The translations under genes and the position numbers were made by a program. Under the pieces are notes generated by a model. That model was not told where the DNA came from. It made no database searches and saw only the letters and a list, made by a program, of their open reading frames with translations. DNA of 64,000 nt from Candidatus Chlorohelix allophototropha (GTDB lineage: Bacteria; Chloroflexota; Chloroflexia; Chloroheliales; Chloroheliaceae), in the NCBI RefSeq assembly GCF_030389965.1, contig NZ_CP128401.1, positions 62,001 to 126,000 of the forward strand, in the 5' to 3' direction. Positions 52,543 through 61,943 of this stretch are shown here, in pieces (within the stretch, counting starts at the first letter, position 1; every line of letters starts with the position of its first letter).

Positions 52543-53582
52543 TTTGGTTTACCGGGGATAGCTATTGCCAATTCGTCCATTGTTCGCTGCAAAGCAAGAT
52601 TGTTGCCAAAGCCGGAAGAAGCCAGCCAACGTCGTAGCTCAGCAATACTAACGCGCCGATTCTGCTGAATTTCGCGCCGTTGTTGCCGGAGGCGTTTCAA
52701 GTGGTGCGGATGTAATGCCGCCAATCTTCCCCGCAGAGCGTGAATATCGCGCCGAAATAGCAGCGTATATAGCACAGCCGCCAAATCGTAAAAGAGGATG
52801 AGCGGCAAGTAACGCAACAGCAACGCGCCGGGCATATCCTTAAGAATAACCCACAAGCGGTTGCGCCCAAGCTGAAAGCTCTTGAAGGGCGAACCCTGCC
52901 CGCCTGTCCCGCTATACAGATGTATCACCTTCGCATCCGGCACATACAGGCTGCGATAGCCCCGCAAACGCAAACGCCACGCTAAATCGGCATCTTCTAG
53001 ATAGGCAAAGAAAGCCGGGTCAAAAAAGCCTGTTTCCTCGATAGCTTTCCGACGATATAACGCCGCCCCCGCGCACACTCCAAAAATTTCTTCTTCTGCG
53101 CCGGGCTTCCACAATTCCCCACCGCGCCCATCCAACGCTAAGCCGTTTTTTCTCACTTCGATTCCCGCGCTGGCGATTCGGGCGCTATCAGAGGCGAACA
53201 GCATCGCGCCACAAACCGCCGCCCATTCGTCCGAGCGGTTTTCAAGGCTGTTAACCAGCGTTTCCAGCCAGCATTGGTCGGCTTCGGTATCATTATTCAG
53301 AGTGGCAATATAACGCGCTTCGGGGTCGACATGCTTCAAGCCTTCCAGATTGCCACCCGAAAAACCTGTGTTTTGCGCCAATTCCACCAGCTTTAACGTG
53401 CCTTCTGCCAGCCACTCCCCGAATTTCTCACGCACCAACGCCGCCGAGCCGTCCACCGAACCATTTTCGACTAGAATGACTTCAAAAGCTCGGTAAGTTT
53501 GCCCACGCAGCGCATTAAGACACGGCTCAAGGTAGTCGCGCCCGTTCCAGTTGAGGATTAAAACTGATACATTTATCGGCAT
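52539..53582 (-). CDS. Family 2 glycosyltransferase (rhamnosyltransferase-like)
   Basis: 347 residues from ATG 53582: VLILNWNGRDYLEPCL, VENGSVDGS, LNNDTEAD and YLEDADLAWRLRLRGY are the GT2 donor and metal motifs of rhamnosyl-type transferases. A C-terminal hydrophobic region (LLLRYLPLILFYDLAAVLY) may touch the membrane. An in-frame ATG at 53600 is an alternative start; no clear ribosome site decides. Confidence 0.9.
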   Translation of the reverse strand: MPINVSVLILNWNGRDYLEPCLNALRGQTYRAFEVILVENGSVDGSAALVREKFGEWLAEGTLKLVELAQNTGFSGGNLEGLKHVDPEARYIATLNNDTEADQCWLETLVNSLENRSDEWAAVCGAMLFASDSARIASAGIEVRKNGLALDGRGGELWKPGAEEEIFGVCAGAALYRRKAIEETGFFDPAFFAYLEDADLAWRLRLRGYRSLYVPDAKVIHLYSGTGGQGSPFKSFQLGRNRLWVILKDMPGALLLRYLPLILFYDLAAVLYTLLFRRDIHALRGRLAALHPHHLKRLRQQRREIQQNRRVSIAELRRWLASSGFGNNLALQRTMDELAIAIPGKPK

Positions 53583-53613
53583 GGATAAATAGTACCACAT
53601 ACCGGAAGTTTAG

Positions 53614-54513
53614 TTAATTCGCCTGACTCCCCCGCATGAAAGCAATTATCACCTGCGCCAATTCCTCGCCCTTATCTTCTTGCAGGAAATGAGCAGCCTC
53701 GCTTAGGGTAATGTGCGGTTGATTTTGTGCGCCCGGCACTTTCTTCTGAAAATAGCGGTCACCTCCGCGCGTAATCGGGTCAGAGTCCCCGAAGGCAGTC
53801 AAAAAAGGCTTGTCCCACTTTTCTAGCACTTCCCAAGCTTTACGATTCGGCATGCTGGCAGGGTCATCGGGCGTAATCGGAACTAACGCCGGGAATTGGC
53901 GCGCCCCGGCTTGATAACGCTCATCGGGAAACGGCGCATTGTAGGCTTGAATTACCTCAGTGGTCAAAGCGGTAGCGCATGCCCCTTTGACTACTCTTCC
54001 CGCATCAAAAGTCGGCGCTTCCTGAGAAAAACGCCGCCAGCGCAAAAAAGCTTCGTTAGGCGGTTCATCTCCGGTAGGGAGAAAAGTATTAGCGGTTACA
54101 ATCCGGGCAAAGCGTTTTTCTTCTTCTGCTGCCACGCGCAACCCGATTAGCCCGCCCCAATCCTGCCCCACCAGCGTAATATTTTTCAAATCAAGTTGCT
54201 CGATCAGGCTTTTAACCCAATCCACATGGCGTTGGTAAGTATAATCGGCGCGTTCTGTTGGTTTGTCGGAACGCCCAAAGCCGATTAAATCCGGCGCAAT
54301 CACGCGATAGCCCGCCTCAACAAAAAGCGGTATCATCTTTCGATAAAGATAACTCCACGATGGCTCACCGTGCAGCAGTAAAACGGTTTCGGCTTCAGGT
54401 GCGCCCTCCGCCACATAGTGCATCCGCAAGCCTCCCACCTCTACATAATGGGGGGCGAAGGGGTAGCCGGGCAGATTTTCAAATCTTTCATCAGGGGTTC
54501 GTAAATATTCCAC
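53614..54513 (-). CDS. Haloalkane dehalogenase-like alpha/beta hydrolase
   Basis: About 299 residues. HGEPSWSYLYRKMIP is the oxyanion signature of this family, the nucleophile is Asp118 in GQDWGG with the halide-binding Trp119, and the His is in EAAHFLQED. It would cleave carbon-halogen bonds to give an alcohol and halide, although some relatives act on other substrates. The start is GTG 54513: AAAGGAGAG is five bases before it, and the frame further upstream is poor. Confidence 0.85.
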   Translation of the reverse strand: MEYLRTPDERFENLPGYPFAPHYVEVGGLRMHYVAEGAPEAETVLLLHGEPSWSYLYRKMIPLFVEAGYRVIAPDLIGFGRSDKPTERADYTYQRHVDWVKSLIEQLDLKNITLVGQDWGGLIGLRVAAEEEKRFARIVTANTFLPTGDEPPNEAFLRWRRFSQEAPTFDAGRVVKGACATALTTEVIQAYNAPFPDERYQAGARQFPALVPITPDDPASMPNRKAWEVLEKWDKPFLTAFGDSDPITRGGDRYFQKKVPGAQNQPHITLSEAAHFLQEDKGEELAQVIIAFMRGSQAN

Positions 54514-54665
54514 AATTTCTCTCCTTTCGTAACTTTGGTAAAGAAAGATTAGTGCAAAGCTGCGCGGCTTGCAAATTCCTGCGAGATTTGCCAGCGTCAA
54601 GGGTCAGGGATAAAATGCGCTTGGATTTATAGCTACCGGAAGTTGAAAAATTTAAGGAGAATTAA

Positions 54666-55142
54666 ATGGCTATAGCAAGGGAAAAGCTAATCACGCAGCT
54701 TGAGCAAACCACCTCCGCACTTGTTAAGCTGGTAAGCGGTTTAGAGGATAACGCGCTCGATTTCAAGCCCGAAACGGATAGTTGGAGTATTCGCGAAATT
54801 CTGGCGCATCTGGTAGATGATGAAATGTATGTAATGCGCTTACGCCTTGTGCGAATTGTAAGAGAAGATTTACCCAATCTCGTACCACACGATGAAAAGA
54901 AATGGTATCTCCATCGCAATACCAGCCGCGATAAGTTGGAAGAATTGCTGGAAGATTTCTCAATACAAAGAAGGGCGAGTCTCGGCATAATCCAGATGAT
55001 GCGAGAGTCTGATTGGATTCGGGAAGGCATTCAGCCTGAATACGGGCAATTCAGCGCGGAGAAATGGCTGGAAAAGTGGGCAGGGCATGACGTAGTCCAT
55101 CTTAAGCAGATAAACCAGAATCTAGCAGCCTTCCAAAAGTAG
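54666..55142 (+). CDS. DinB-family metal-binding four-helix protein
   Basis: 158 residues of the DinB/YfiT fold with metal histidines in ILAHLVDDE and GHDVVHLKQI. Relatives include thiol transferases that use bacillithiol or mycothiol; the substrate here is unknown. A strong AAGGAG lies five bases before the ATG. Confidence 0.88.
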   Translation: MAIAREKLITQLEQTTSALVKLVSGLEDNALDFKPETDSWSIREILAHLVDDEMYVMRLRLVRIVREDLPNLVPHDEKKWYLHRNTSRDKLEELLEDFSIQRRASLGIIQMMRESDWIREGIQPEYGQFSAEKWLEKWAGHDVVHLKQINQNLAAFQK

Positions 55143-55238
55143 CCGGCAGATATAAACTTTAACAAGCGTAACCCTGTTTTAGAGTTATAATTAATATAGG
55201 GCTATATATTATTGTTTCTTAAAGTCAGGAGGTGTCCA

Positions 55239-56342
55239 ATGGGGTACACTGAGCGCCTGGAGATTTACCACAAAATTGAGCAAGCCCGTTCGCGCCCACT
55301 CATTACCTACGTTACCAGCATCCGACCCAATGTAAACGCCTACATCGCCGGAGATGCTATCTCTGAGCTTATAAAACAAATCAATCTTATTCCACTGAAG
55401 GAAACCGCCGTTGATTTTTTAGTCATCAGCAATGGTGGTGACGCTATTGCGGCTGCCCGTATAATCAGCCTATTGCGAGAACGCTTTGAAAAAATAGCGG
55501 TGCTAATACCCTATGTCGCTTACAGTGCGGCAACCTTGTTGGCGATGGGAGCGGATGAAATTATAATGCATCCTTACTCCAATCTTGGTCCGGTTGACCC
55601 CCAACTGACCGTTATCCGCAAAAGCGGCGATGGCAATATTGACAGCATCAATTACGGTGCAGAGGATTTGCGCAATTATTTCAACTTTGTGCGCCAAGAT
55701 GTGGGGATAAGTGATCAAGAGCAGATGACCAGAGCTTTTGAGATGCTCTGCGCCGAAACCGGTCCAATACCCATCGGCATAGCCAAGCGCAGCACCCAAC
55801 TATCGCTGGCATTGGGCGAAAAGTTGCTCAGCTTGCACATGAAAGATAACAGCAAAGCCAAAGCCATCACCGAAACGCTCAGCCTGTCGTATCATCATCA
55901 CGGCTACCCGCTCGGACGCACCGATGCTGAAAAGGTAGGGCTTCCGGTTAAGAAACCGTCTGATGAGATTGACCATTTGATGTGGGAAATCTGGGAAAAT
56001 TTTCAAGCAGAAATGTTATGCGATACAGCCTTTAACCCACTAGAAATCGTTTTAAACAGCCGTTCCGCTGAAATCCTACTAGCGCCCACCCCACAGGTGT
56101 TTGTGCCGCTAAATCTGCCGCCAAGCCTTGCTAATGCCGCGTTACAACACATCTTGCAAACAATCACTGTTCAGGATGTGTTGCCGGTGGATTACGAGCT
56201 TTTGCTATCCACAATGGAAAGTATCCGTTGTCGCAGCGAGAACCGGGTCAAGGGTAAAATTTTAGCAACCCGTATGCCTGACCTCAATATCAGAATAAAT
56301 CTGGTACAAACTTCGCAGGGCTGGACATATTTTAAAAACTAG
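55239..56342 (+). CDS. Serine dehydrogenase-type proteinase (SDH/ClpP-fold)
   Basis: 367 residues of the SDH_sah family (ClpP/crotonase fold): VISNGGDAIAAARI forms the oxyanion strand and Ser96 in YVAYSAATLLAMGADEI is the expected nucleophile, with HPYSNLGPVDPQ following. Usually soluble or membrane-associated proteases of unclear substrate. ATG 55239 has AGGAGG six bases upstream; the frame is open slightly earlier. A small unknown gene follows in the same direction. Confidence 0.85.
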   Translation: MGYTERLEIYHKIEQARSRPLITYVTSIRPNVNAYIAGDAISELIKQINLIPLKETAVDFLVISNGGDAIAAARIISLLRERFEKIAVLIPYVAYSAATLLAMGADEIIMHPYSNLGPVDPQLTVIRKSGDGNIDSINYGAEDLRNYFNFVRQDVGISDQEQMTRAFEMLCAETGPIPIGIAKRSTQLSLALGEKLLSLHMKDNSKAKAITETLSLSYHHHGYPLGRTDAEKVGLPVKKPSDEIDHLMWEIWENFQAEMLCDTAFNPLEIVLNSRSAEILLAPTPQVFVPLNLPPSLANAALQHILQTITVQDVLPVDYELLLSTMESIRCRSENRVKGKILATRMPDLNIRINLVQTSQGWTYFKN

Positions 56343-56385
56343 GGTATATAAATAGTGAGAAGGTATTTTGTGGAGGTGATTGCCG

Positions 56386-56610
56386 ATGTATTTGAAAGTG
56401 TCCTTTAATAATAATCAGCCATTTAAATTCACGGGCCCGTTTAGGTTTTCTACAACAGACCAAACCTTACGCGGTGTTATTGATTATAATAATACCGAAA
56501 CTATTACAGCCTTTGATTATGGCAATACGCTTGAGTACAAGGGTAACAATTATGGATATTCCAGAATCCATCTTCAGGATGAAGAAGAAAGCAACCCGTC
56601 TCAAGAGTAA
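56386..56610 (+). CDS. Unknown small protein, 74 aa
   Basis: Not recognised. A polar, beta-rich sequence (FKFTGPFRFSTTDQTLRGV) with many Asn/Tyr and an acidic tail. The ATG at 56386 is nine bases after GGAGG; a TTG at 56380 is less likely. Follows the SDH protease by 43 bp and ends before the terminator at 56636. Confidence 0.65.
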   Translation: MYLKVSFNNNQPFKFTGPFRFSTTDQTLRGVIDYNNTETITAFDYGNTLEYKGNNYGYSRIHLQDEEESNPSQE

Positions 56611-56635
56611 GATTTTCTGCTAGAATAGCATCAGT

Positions 56636-56664
56636 AATGCTCGGTTTACCACCGGGCATTTTTT
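56636..56664 (+). terminator. Rho-independent terminator
   Basis: Stem AATGCTCGGT / ACCGGGCATT (one G-U pair), 5-base loop, then TTTTAA. Confidence 0.85.
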
Positions 56665-56702
56665 AACACACCGCTTCGTAAACACTATCGAGGTATGCAA
56701 TT

Positions 56703-59700
56703 TTGTCTTCAGAGCGCAAATCCGACCTAGACTCTAAAGGTCGCCGCCTGACCCTTGCCCCCACCGGACTGGCACAATACCTGAGCTTGGATAGCTGCGA
56801 TCGCTATCTGCGCTTTTACCTGTACAAAGGCGAAACCGAAGCCCTTGCCAAACGCCTTTCCCAAAGCGGTTTGAGGCTGGCTTTGCAGCCAATCAGTCCC
56901 CTCATGTCTGAATTGGGCGACCGGATTGAATCGCAAGTAATCGACAGCCTCAAGACGCTCGGCTATAGAGTTTTGGATTTGACGAATCAGGAACGCCGCG
57001 CCACGGTAGAAGCTATCCAGAATGTCCCAGTAGGGATTACCTATCTTTATCAAGCGCACCTGTCCGAAACCTTGAACGGCTGGCGCTTTGAAGGCAATGC
57101 CGACCTCATTCGGGTGAAACGCGAGGCGAATGGCGCGCTAGATTTGCTGGTGGGCGATGTGAAATCCACCCGCAAGGATAAGGTTAATCACCGCTTGCAA
57201 GTGGCGGTTTATGTGATGCTGCTCAAGCAGATGGCAGAACAAGCCGGATTGTCGGTGGTTGATTATGCCGGAACAGTGGTGCGGCGCAACCCGGACGGCG
57301 CGTTGAACGACCCCGAAACCGCCCCACGCTTTGATTTAGCGCCCTATTTCGGCGCAATTGACCAACTTACCGAGGGCGAAGAGTCGGCATTGGCGCGAGT
57401 TGACCAGAATCCGCTCGACCAATTGCATTATTATCTTGACCAAAAATGCGATGGCTGCTTGTTTAACCCCATCTGCTTCGTGGATAGCGATGAACGCAAA
57501 GATGTGGCGTTGGTGCCGTTCCTAGAGAGCGCGGAAAAACGAGTGTTGGTGGAAAACGGAATCCGCAGCGTGAATGACCTTGCGGAGCTCAAGCAAATCC
57601 CCGACCTGAAACGCGATGAAAACGCCCCGCCGCCCGAACGCAAACTTGCTACCACACCGGGTAAAGAAGCGTTGGTCAAAAAGCTGTCCGATTCTTGGAT
57701 GATTGGCGCAAAACTCGACCGGATGGTACAGCGTTCGGCGCGGGTGCTACGCCGTCTCGACCCTGAACATGCGCCACGTTCCCTCTCCTATTTTCTTGAC
57801 TCAGGGCGCAGCATCCTGCCCGATGAAAAGCAGTTCCCCGATTTGATAAAAGTCTTTCTGGACGCACAAACCGATTATCTGGAAGACCGGATTTATCTGG
57901 CAGGGGCATTGGTAAAAGGATCAAAGGGGCAAGAAACGATTGTGCAGATGACTCCGGGCGTGCCGGACGAACAAAGCGAGCGGGAATTGCTGGTAAATTG
58001 GATTGGCGGTATCTTCAAAGCGGCGGTTTCGCTGGCTGATGACGCTACCAACGCGCCTATACATCTGTACCTGTACAATCGCCACGACCAGAAAGCGCTG
58101 CTGGAAGCCTTGCGCCGCCATCTGGAGGTGTTCGCTTCGATACCCACCCTCTATAACCTACTAACCGATTCTCCTGCCCTCAAACAATCGGCGGTTTCTT
58201 TTGTGTATGATGAGGTTAAAGAGCGGCAGAATTTACCCTCAACCGGGCATACCATGCAAGCGGTGGCTTCACAGCTTGGTTTTAAGTGGGATGATGGCGA
58301 GAAGGCGCAATACTATCGCCTTTTCGAGCAAGGGATGTTCGATTACCTATGGCGGCGCGAAAACAAGCGCACCATTGAATCTTCGGCGCGTTTCTATTCT
58401 TCTATTCCGCTGGAATACGCTTATAGCGCTTGGGGCATTTTAAAAGCGGAGAATTTCAAAACTTCGCAGCAACGTGGGCGTATTTCGCGCTTTTCCCACG
58501 CTAGCCCGGAAGTTATACGCGCTTTTCAGGCAAAACGGCTGGAAGCGTTGGCGTATATCGAAAACAATTTCAAATTCAAAAACGCTTACATAAAAAAAGA
58601 ACCGCTTAATCTGCTGCAATTGGGCGCATATATCGCCTCGCCGCCCCCTTTCCGCAGGGTGTTGGAAGAATTTTTGTTTATCGAGCATTACGCCGGACTA
58701 CAAGAATCTTTGGAGTTATTCAGCCAACCGATTTTGAAAAGAGCGCAGCAAGGACGCGCCCTTCTCGCCCGTTGCGTAAACATTTATGACGAAGAGTATC
58801 ACGGCAAACCCTCGGTAATCGTACAGTTCAAGGTGGACTTTAGCGGCTTACCGCTCGACCCTGTTTTGCTAATGCAATTCAACAAAATAAAACAGGGCGG
58901 TTTTGTGGCACTAAATACGCTGGAGAAAGACGCACAACCGTGGGAGTTGGTGCGCGGCAGATTGTGTATTGTAAACAGCTTAGAGAGCGATAATCTGTTT
59001 TTGAAATTGCTGGATATGTCATTCTCAAATAATGGCAAGCAAGACCCACCTTTTCGCTACTCACATGCTACCAAACTGATGCCTGAACCGGGCGAATATT
59101 ACACGGTTGATGAAATGGTGGATGATTTGAACGGTGACAAATTGCTGGAAGCCTGTCGCAATGCCGAGCAAAACCCCTTTTATCACCTAATCGCGCAAAC
59201 CTGTACCCCCGAACGCAATTTACGCGCAAGTATGGCGCAAGAGAAAGCGGAAGCATTTGCGGGATATGTAGCTGAAGTAGAAGGCAAGCACGCCCCCACC
59301 GACAACCAACGCGAAGTTATAGCCGGACACCTGCAAGATAAGCTCTTTCTGGTGCAAGGACCGCCCGGAACAGGCAAGAGCCATACGCTAGGTTGGGCAG
59401 CCTTGGCGCGTATCTATGCCGCGCTGGCAACGGGCGGTACTATGCGGATAGCCGTTTCCTGCCAAACGCATAATGCCGTTAATATCGTGCTAGGAAGTAT
59501 CGCCGATAAGCTCGAGAAGTTGCGCCGTAAATACGGTTGGGAATGGACTGAAAACCTGAAGCTCTACAAAACGGGCGACCCTGAAGAAAGTATGTCGTTA
59601 ACAGGGGTGCACGCCCTTGATCCGTGGGAGAACCGCAAAGAGCTTTTCAGGATTTTCAATGCGCCTACGTTGGTGGTAGGCGGCACTCCTGGCGGTCTTT

Positions 59701-60683
59701 ACAAATTGCTCAAGCAAAAGACTGGCGGTAAAAACGGCGAGGCAATGTGGACGGACAAACCCTTTGACTTGGTTATACTGGACGAAGCCAGCCAGATGAA
59801 CCTACCCCAAGCCTTACTGGCAACGGCATGGCTACATCCGCAAGGGCAAGCGATAGTGGTGGGCGACCATCGCCAAATGTCGCCAATTCTGCTGCATAGC
59901 TGGGAAGATGAAGAGCGTATTAGCGCAATCGCCAATCAGCCCTACCGTTCGGTTTTCCAATACCTAATAGACCAGAAATTCCCGCGTGTGGCGTTGGAGG
60001 AAAGTTTCCGGCTGCATCGCGTCCATGCCGAATTTCTGCACGAGCATATCTATCGGCAGGATGGCATCCTGTTCCATTCGCGGCGTGAACAGTTGTTACC
60101 GGATTATGCGGAGGACGTAAAGCTAGAACCTTATCTTAGAGCGGTTATGAATCCGGCTTATCCGGTTATAGTGATAGTCCATGATGAGAAAGTCTCACAG
60201 CAAGCAAACCCGCTTGAGGTTGAGCTTATCGCCCCAATAGTGGATTATTGCCTGAGCAATCTCGAACTGGACGGCGCTGATGGAATCGGGGTAGTAGTGC
60301 CGCACCGCGCTCAGAAATCTTTATTGCGCGACCATTTCCCAGATTTGGCAGCCTGTAATGCCATTGATACGGTGGAACGTTTTCAAGGAGGCGAGCGCGA
60401 AGTCATTATCGTTTCTGCCACCGCTTCCGACCCGGATTATGTGCGCGCCGAAGCCGATTTCCTACTCAATCCCAACCGACTAAACGTGGCGTTATCCCGC
60501 CCCCGCAAAAAGCTGGTGGTGGTAGCTTCCAGCGCCGTCTTTAAATTCCTCTCCTCCGACCTTGAGGTATTCAATCAGGCAGTACTATGGAAAAGATTGC
60601 TGCTACAATGCGCCGGAAACGAGCTATGGAAGGGGGATTTCACCGGAATTAACGTCACGGTTTACGGCAAGCCTGCAAATTAA
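56703..60683 (+). CDS. Dna2-like protein: Fe-S RecB/Cas4-type nuclease fused to SF1 helicase
   Basis: 1326 residues. The N-terminal TM0106/Cas4-like PD-(D/E)XK nuclease has Asp134, Asp152-x-Lys154 (GDVKS) and Q166...Y170. Cys32 with C249-x2-C252-x5-C258 forms the expected 4Fe-4S site. The C-terminal SF1 helicase has GPPGTGKSH (about 887), DEASQMNLPQ (about 1026), VGDHRQMSP, DTVERFQGGERE and NVALSRPRKK. It should unwind and cut DNA in repair or replication-fork processing, or possibly in phage defence. Start at TTG 56703, nine bases after GAGG. Confidence 0.9.
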   Translation: MSSERKSDLDSKGRRLTLAPTGLAQYLSLDSCDRYLRFYLYKGETEALAKRLSQSGLRLALQPISPLMSELGDRIESQVIDSLKTLGYRVLDLTNQERRATVEAIQNVPVGITYLYQAHLSETLNGWRFEGNADLIRVKREANGALDLLVGDVKSTRKDKVNHRLQVAVYVMLLKQMAEQAGLSVVDYAGTVVRRNPDGALNDPETAPRFDLAPYFGAIDQLTEGEESALARVDQNPLDQLHYYLDQKCDGCLFNPICFVDSDERKDVALVPFLESAEKRVLVENGIRSVNDLAELKQIPDLKRDENAPPPERKLATTPGKEALVKKLSDSWMIGAKLDRMVQRSARVLRRLDPEHAPRSLSYFLDSGRSILPDEKQFPDLIKVFLDAQTDYLEDRIYLAGALVKGSKGQETIVQMTPGVPDEQSERELLVNWIGGIFKAAVSLADDATNAPIHLYLYNRHDQKALLEALRRHLEVFASIPTLYNLLTDSPALKQSAVSFVYDEVKERQNLPSTGHTMQAVASQLGFKWDDGEKAQYYRLFEQGMFDYLWRRENKRTIESSARFYSSIPLEYAYSAWGILKAENFKTSQQRGRISRFSHASPEVIRAFQAKRLEALAYIENNFKFKNAYIKKEPLNLLQLGAYIASPPPFRRVLEEFLFIEHYAGLQESLELFSQPILKRAQQGRALLARCVNIYDEEYHGKPSVIVQFKVDFSGLPLDPVLLMQFNKIKQGGFVALNTLEKDAQPWELVRGRLCIVNSLESDNLFLKLLDMSFSNNGKQDPPFRYSHATKLMPEPGEYYTVDEMVDDLNGDKLLEACRNAEQNPFYHLIAQTCTPERNLRASMAQEKAEAFAGYVAEVEGKHAPTDNQREVIAGHLQDKLFLVQGPPGTGKSHTLGWAALARIYAALATGGTMRIAVSCQTHNAVNIVLGSIADKLEKLRRKYGWEWTENLKLYKTGDPEESMSLTGVHALDPWENRKELFRIFNAPTLVVGGTPGGLYKLLKQKTGGKNGEAMWTDKPFDLVILDEASQMNLPQALLATAWLHPQGQAIVVGDHRQMSPILLHSWEDEERISAIANQPYRSVFQYLIDQKFPRVALEESFRLHRVHAEFLHEHIYRQDGILFHSRREQLLPDYAEDVKLEPYLRAVMNPAYPVIVIVHDEKVSQQANPLEVELIAPIVDYCLSNLELDGADGIGVVVPHRAQKSLLRDHFPDLAACNAIDTVERFQGGEREVIIVSATASDPDYVRAEADFLLNPNRLNVALSRPRKKLVVVASSAVFKFLSSDLEVFNQAVLWKRLLLQCAGNELWKGDFTGINVTVYGKPAN

Positions 60684-60706
60684 AGGTTAGCGGGGATGAT
60701 AGGCAA

Positions 60707-61474
60707 TTGATTGCGCTTAAATTGGTTCTAACCCCGCTACTGGTAGGCTTTATCAGCTTGGCAGGACGGAAGTGGGGTTCAAGGGTGAGTGGCTGGCTGA
60801 TAGGATTACCGCTCACTTCCGCCCCTGTTACCTTGTTTCTGGCATATGAGCAAGGCACAACCTTTGCCGCTAAAGTAGCGCAAGGTATTTTGTTTGGACT
60901 AATTTCACAAACGCTATTTTGCGTGGCTTATAGTTGGCTATCTTTCCGATGGAGTTGGCTTGCCTGCTGGCTGAGTGGTTGGGGCTTATTTTTTATCGCC
61001 ACTTTATGTTTTGAACAGATTAATGTACCCTATCCCCTCGCCTTTGTAAGCGTCAACACTGCCATAATAATAGGACTGCTTATCTTACCAAAGCCAAAAG
61101 GCGCAGTAGTAGAAGCAAAAGCGCCCGCATGGGAAATAGCCGCCCGTATGCTAATAGCCACCGGGTTGGTGCTGACCCTTACCACTGCCGCTCCCGCTTT
61201 AGGCTCGCAACTTAGCGGGTTGTTATCGCCCTTGCCCGTATATGCTACCATCTTCGCCATCTTTACCCAACGTTTTCAGAGTCAGGAAGCTACCTTGCTG
61301 GTATTGCGCGGCGTGTTGGTAAGCTCTTTCGCATGCGCCGTATTTTTCTTGGTAGTGATACTGGCTATCCAAAATTGGGGCATACTCGCCGCCTTTTTAG
61401 TCGCAACGCTGGCGGCGATTGTGACACAAGGGGCAGCATTGCGGTTATCTCGCCCTTCTCTCAGCATTAAATAA
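60707..61474 (+). CDS. Unknown multi-pass membrane protein, 255 aa
   Basis: About eight hydrophobic helices in pairs, with GWLIGLPLTSAPVTLFLAYEQG in the first half and a similar helix pattern (LSGLLSPLPVYATIFAIF) in the second, so it may be an internal duplication. No family assigned; it could be a transporter. It begins at TTG 60707, 23 bp behind the helicase gene, and may be co-transcribed with it. Confidence 0.65.
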   Translation: MIALKLVLTPLLVGFISLAGRKWGSRVSGWLIGLPLTSAPVTLFLAYEQGTTFAAKVAQGILFGLISQTLFCVAYSWLSFRWSWLACWLSGWGLFFIATLCFEQINVPYPLAFVSVNTAIIIGLLILPKPKGAVVEAKAPAWEIAARMLIATGLVLTLTTAAPALGSQLSGLLSPLPVYATIFAIFTQRFQSQEATLLVLRGVLVSSFACAVFFLVVILAIQNWGILAAFLVATLAAIVTQGAALRLSRPSLSIK

Positions 61475-61943
61475 TTTAGGTCTTTTGGACAGTTGACAGA
61501 GTTTGGGGGCTTTGCTATACTCATATAGTAAATCCATCTAAGCAAGTATTTGCGCGGTTTTACTTGGACAATCACCTCATGATAAAGGAGTGCAGTTGAT
61601 GAGAGCTTTGCCACTTTTTCCAGAGTATCGCGATTAGTTATCGCTGCTCGAAGGCATAAGCCGGTTTCTAGGTTATCAGGCAAACCGAATTTTATATTGT
61701 ATTTTAGTTTGCACGCTTAACAGTGGAAACCCCATCAAGCTGACGCACTTTTCTTTCAAGCCACTAATTTATACCAAAATCAGGCAGAGAAGAGCTTCAC
61801 CCTTCAAACAGCGAAATTTAATCAATCGCTGCGATGGATTCTTTGCGCCTGTCTATCAAGCACATATTTCAAATTTTGCAGATACAGGAAGGCTAAATAT
61901 ATCCCCGCTATACTTTTGTAAATATAAGGAGGATTTTCAGTAA
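61475..61943 (+). promoter_or_regulatory. Promoter and long leader of the ABC-2 exporter operon
   Basis: TTGACA (61493-61498), 17-bp spacer, TATACT (61516-61521): a near-consensus promoter starting near 61528. The leader is about 415 nt long. It holds a short open frame with a strong ribosome site (61599-61637) and a possible stem CGGTTT / AAACCG around 61660-61690. No other gene is seen. Confidence 0.7.
61599..61637 (+). CDS. Leader peptide, 12 aa (MRALPLFPEYRD)
   Basis: An AAAGGAG ribosome site lies nine bases before an ATG that opens a 12-codon frame inside the exporter leader. The position suggests translational or transcriptional attenuation. No functional peptide is expected. Confidence 0.4.
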   Translation: MRALPLFPEYRD

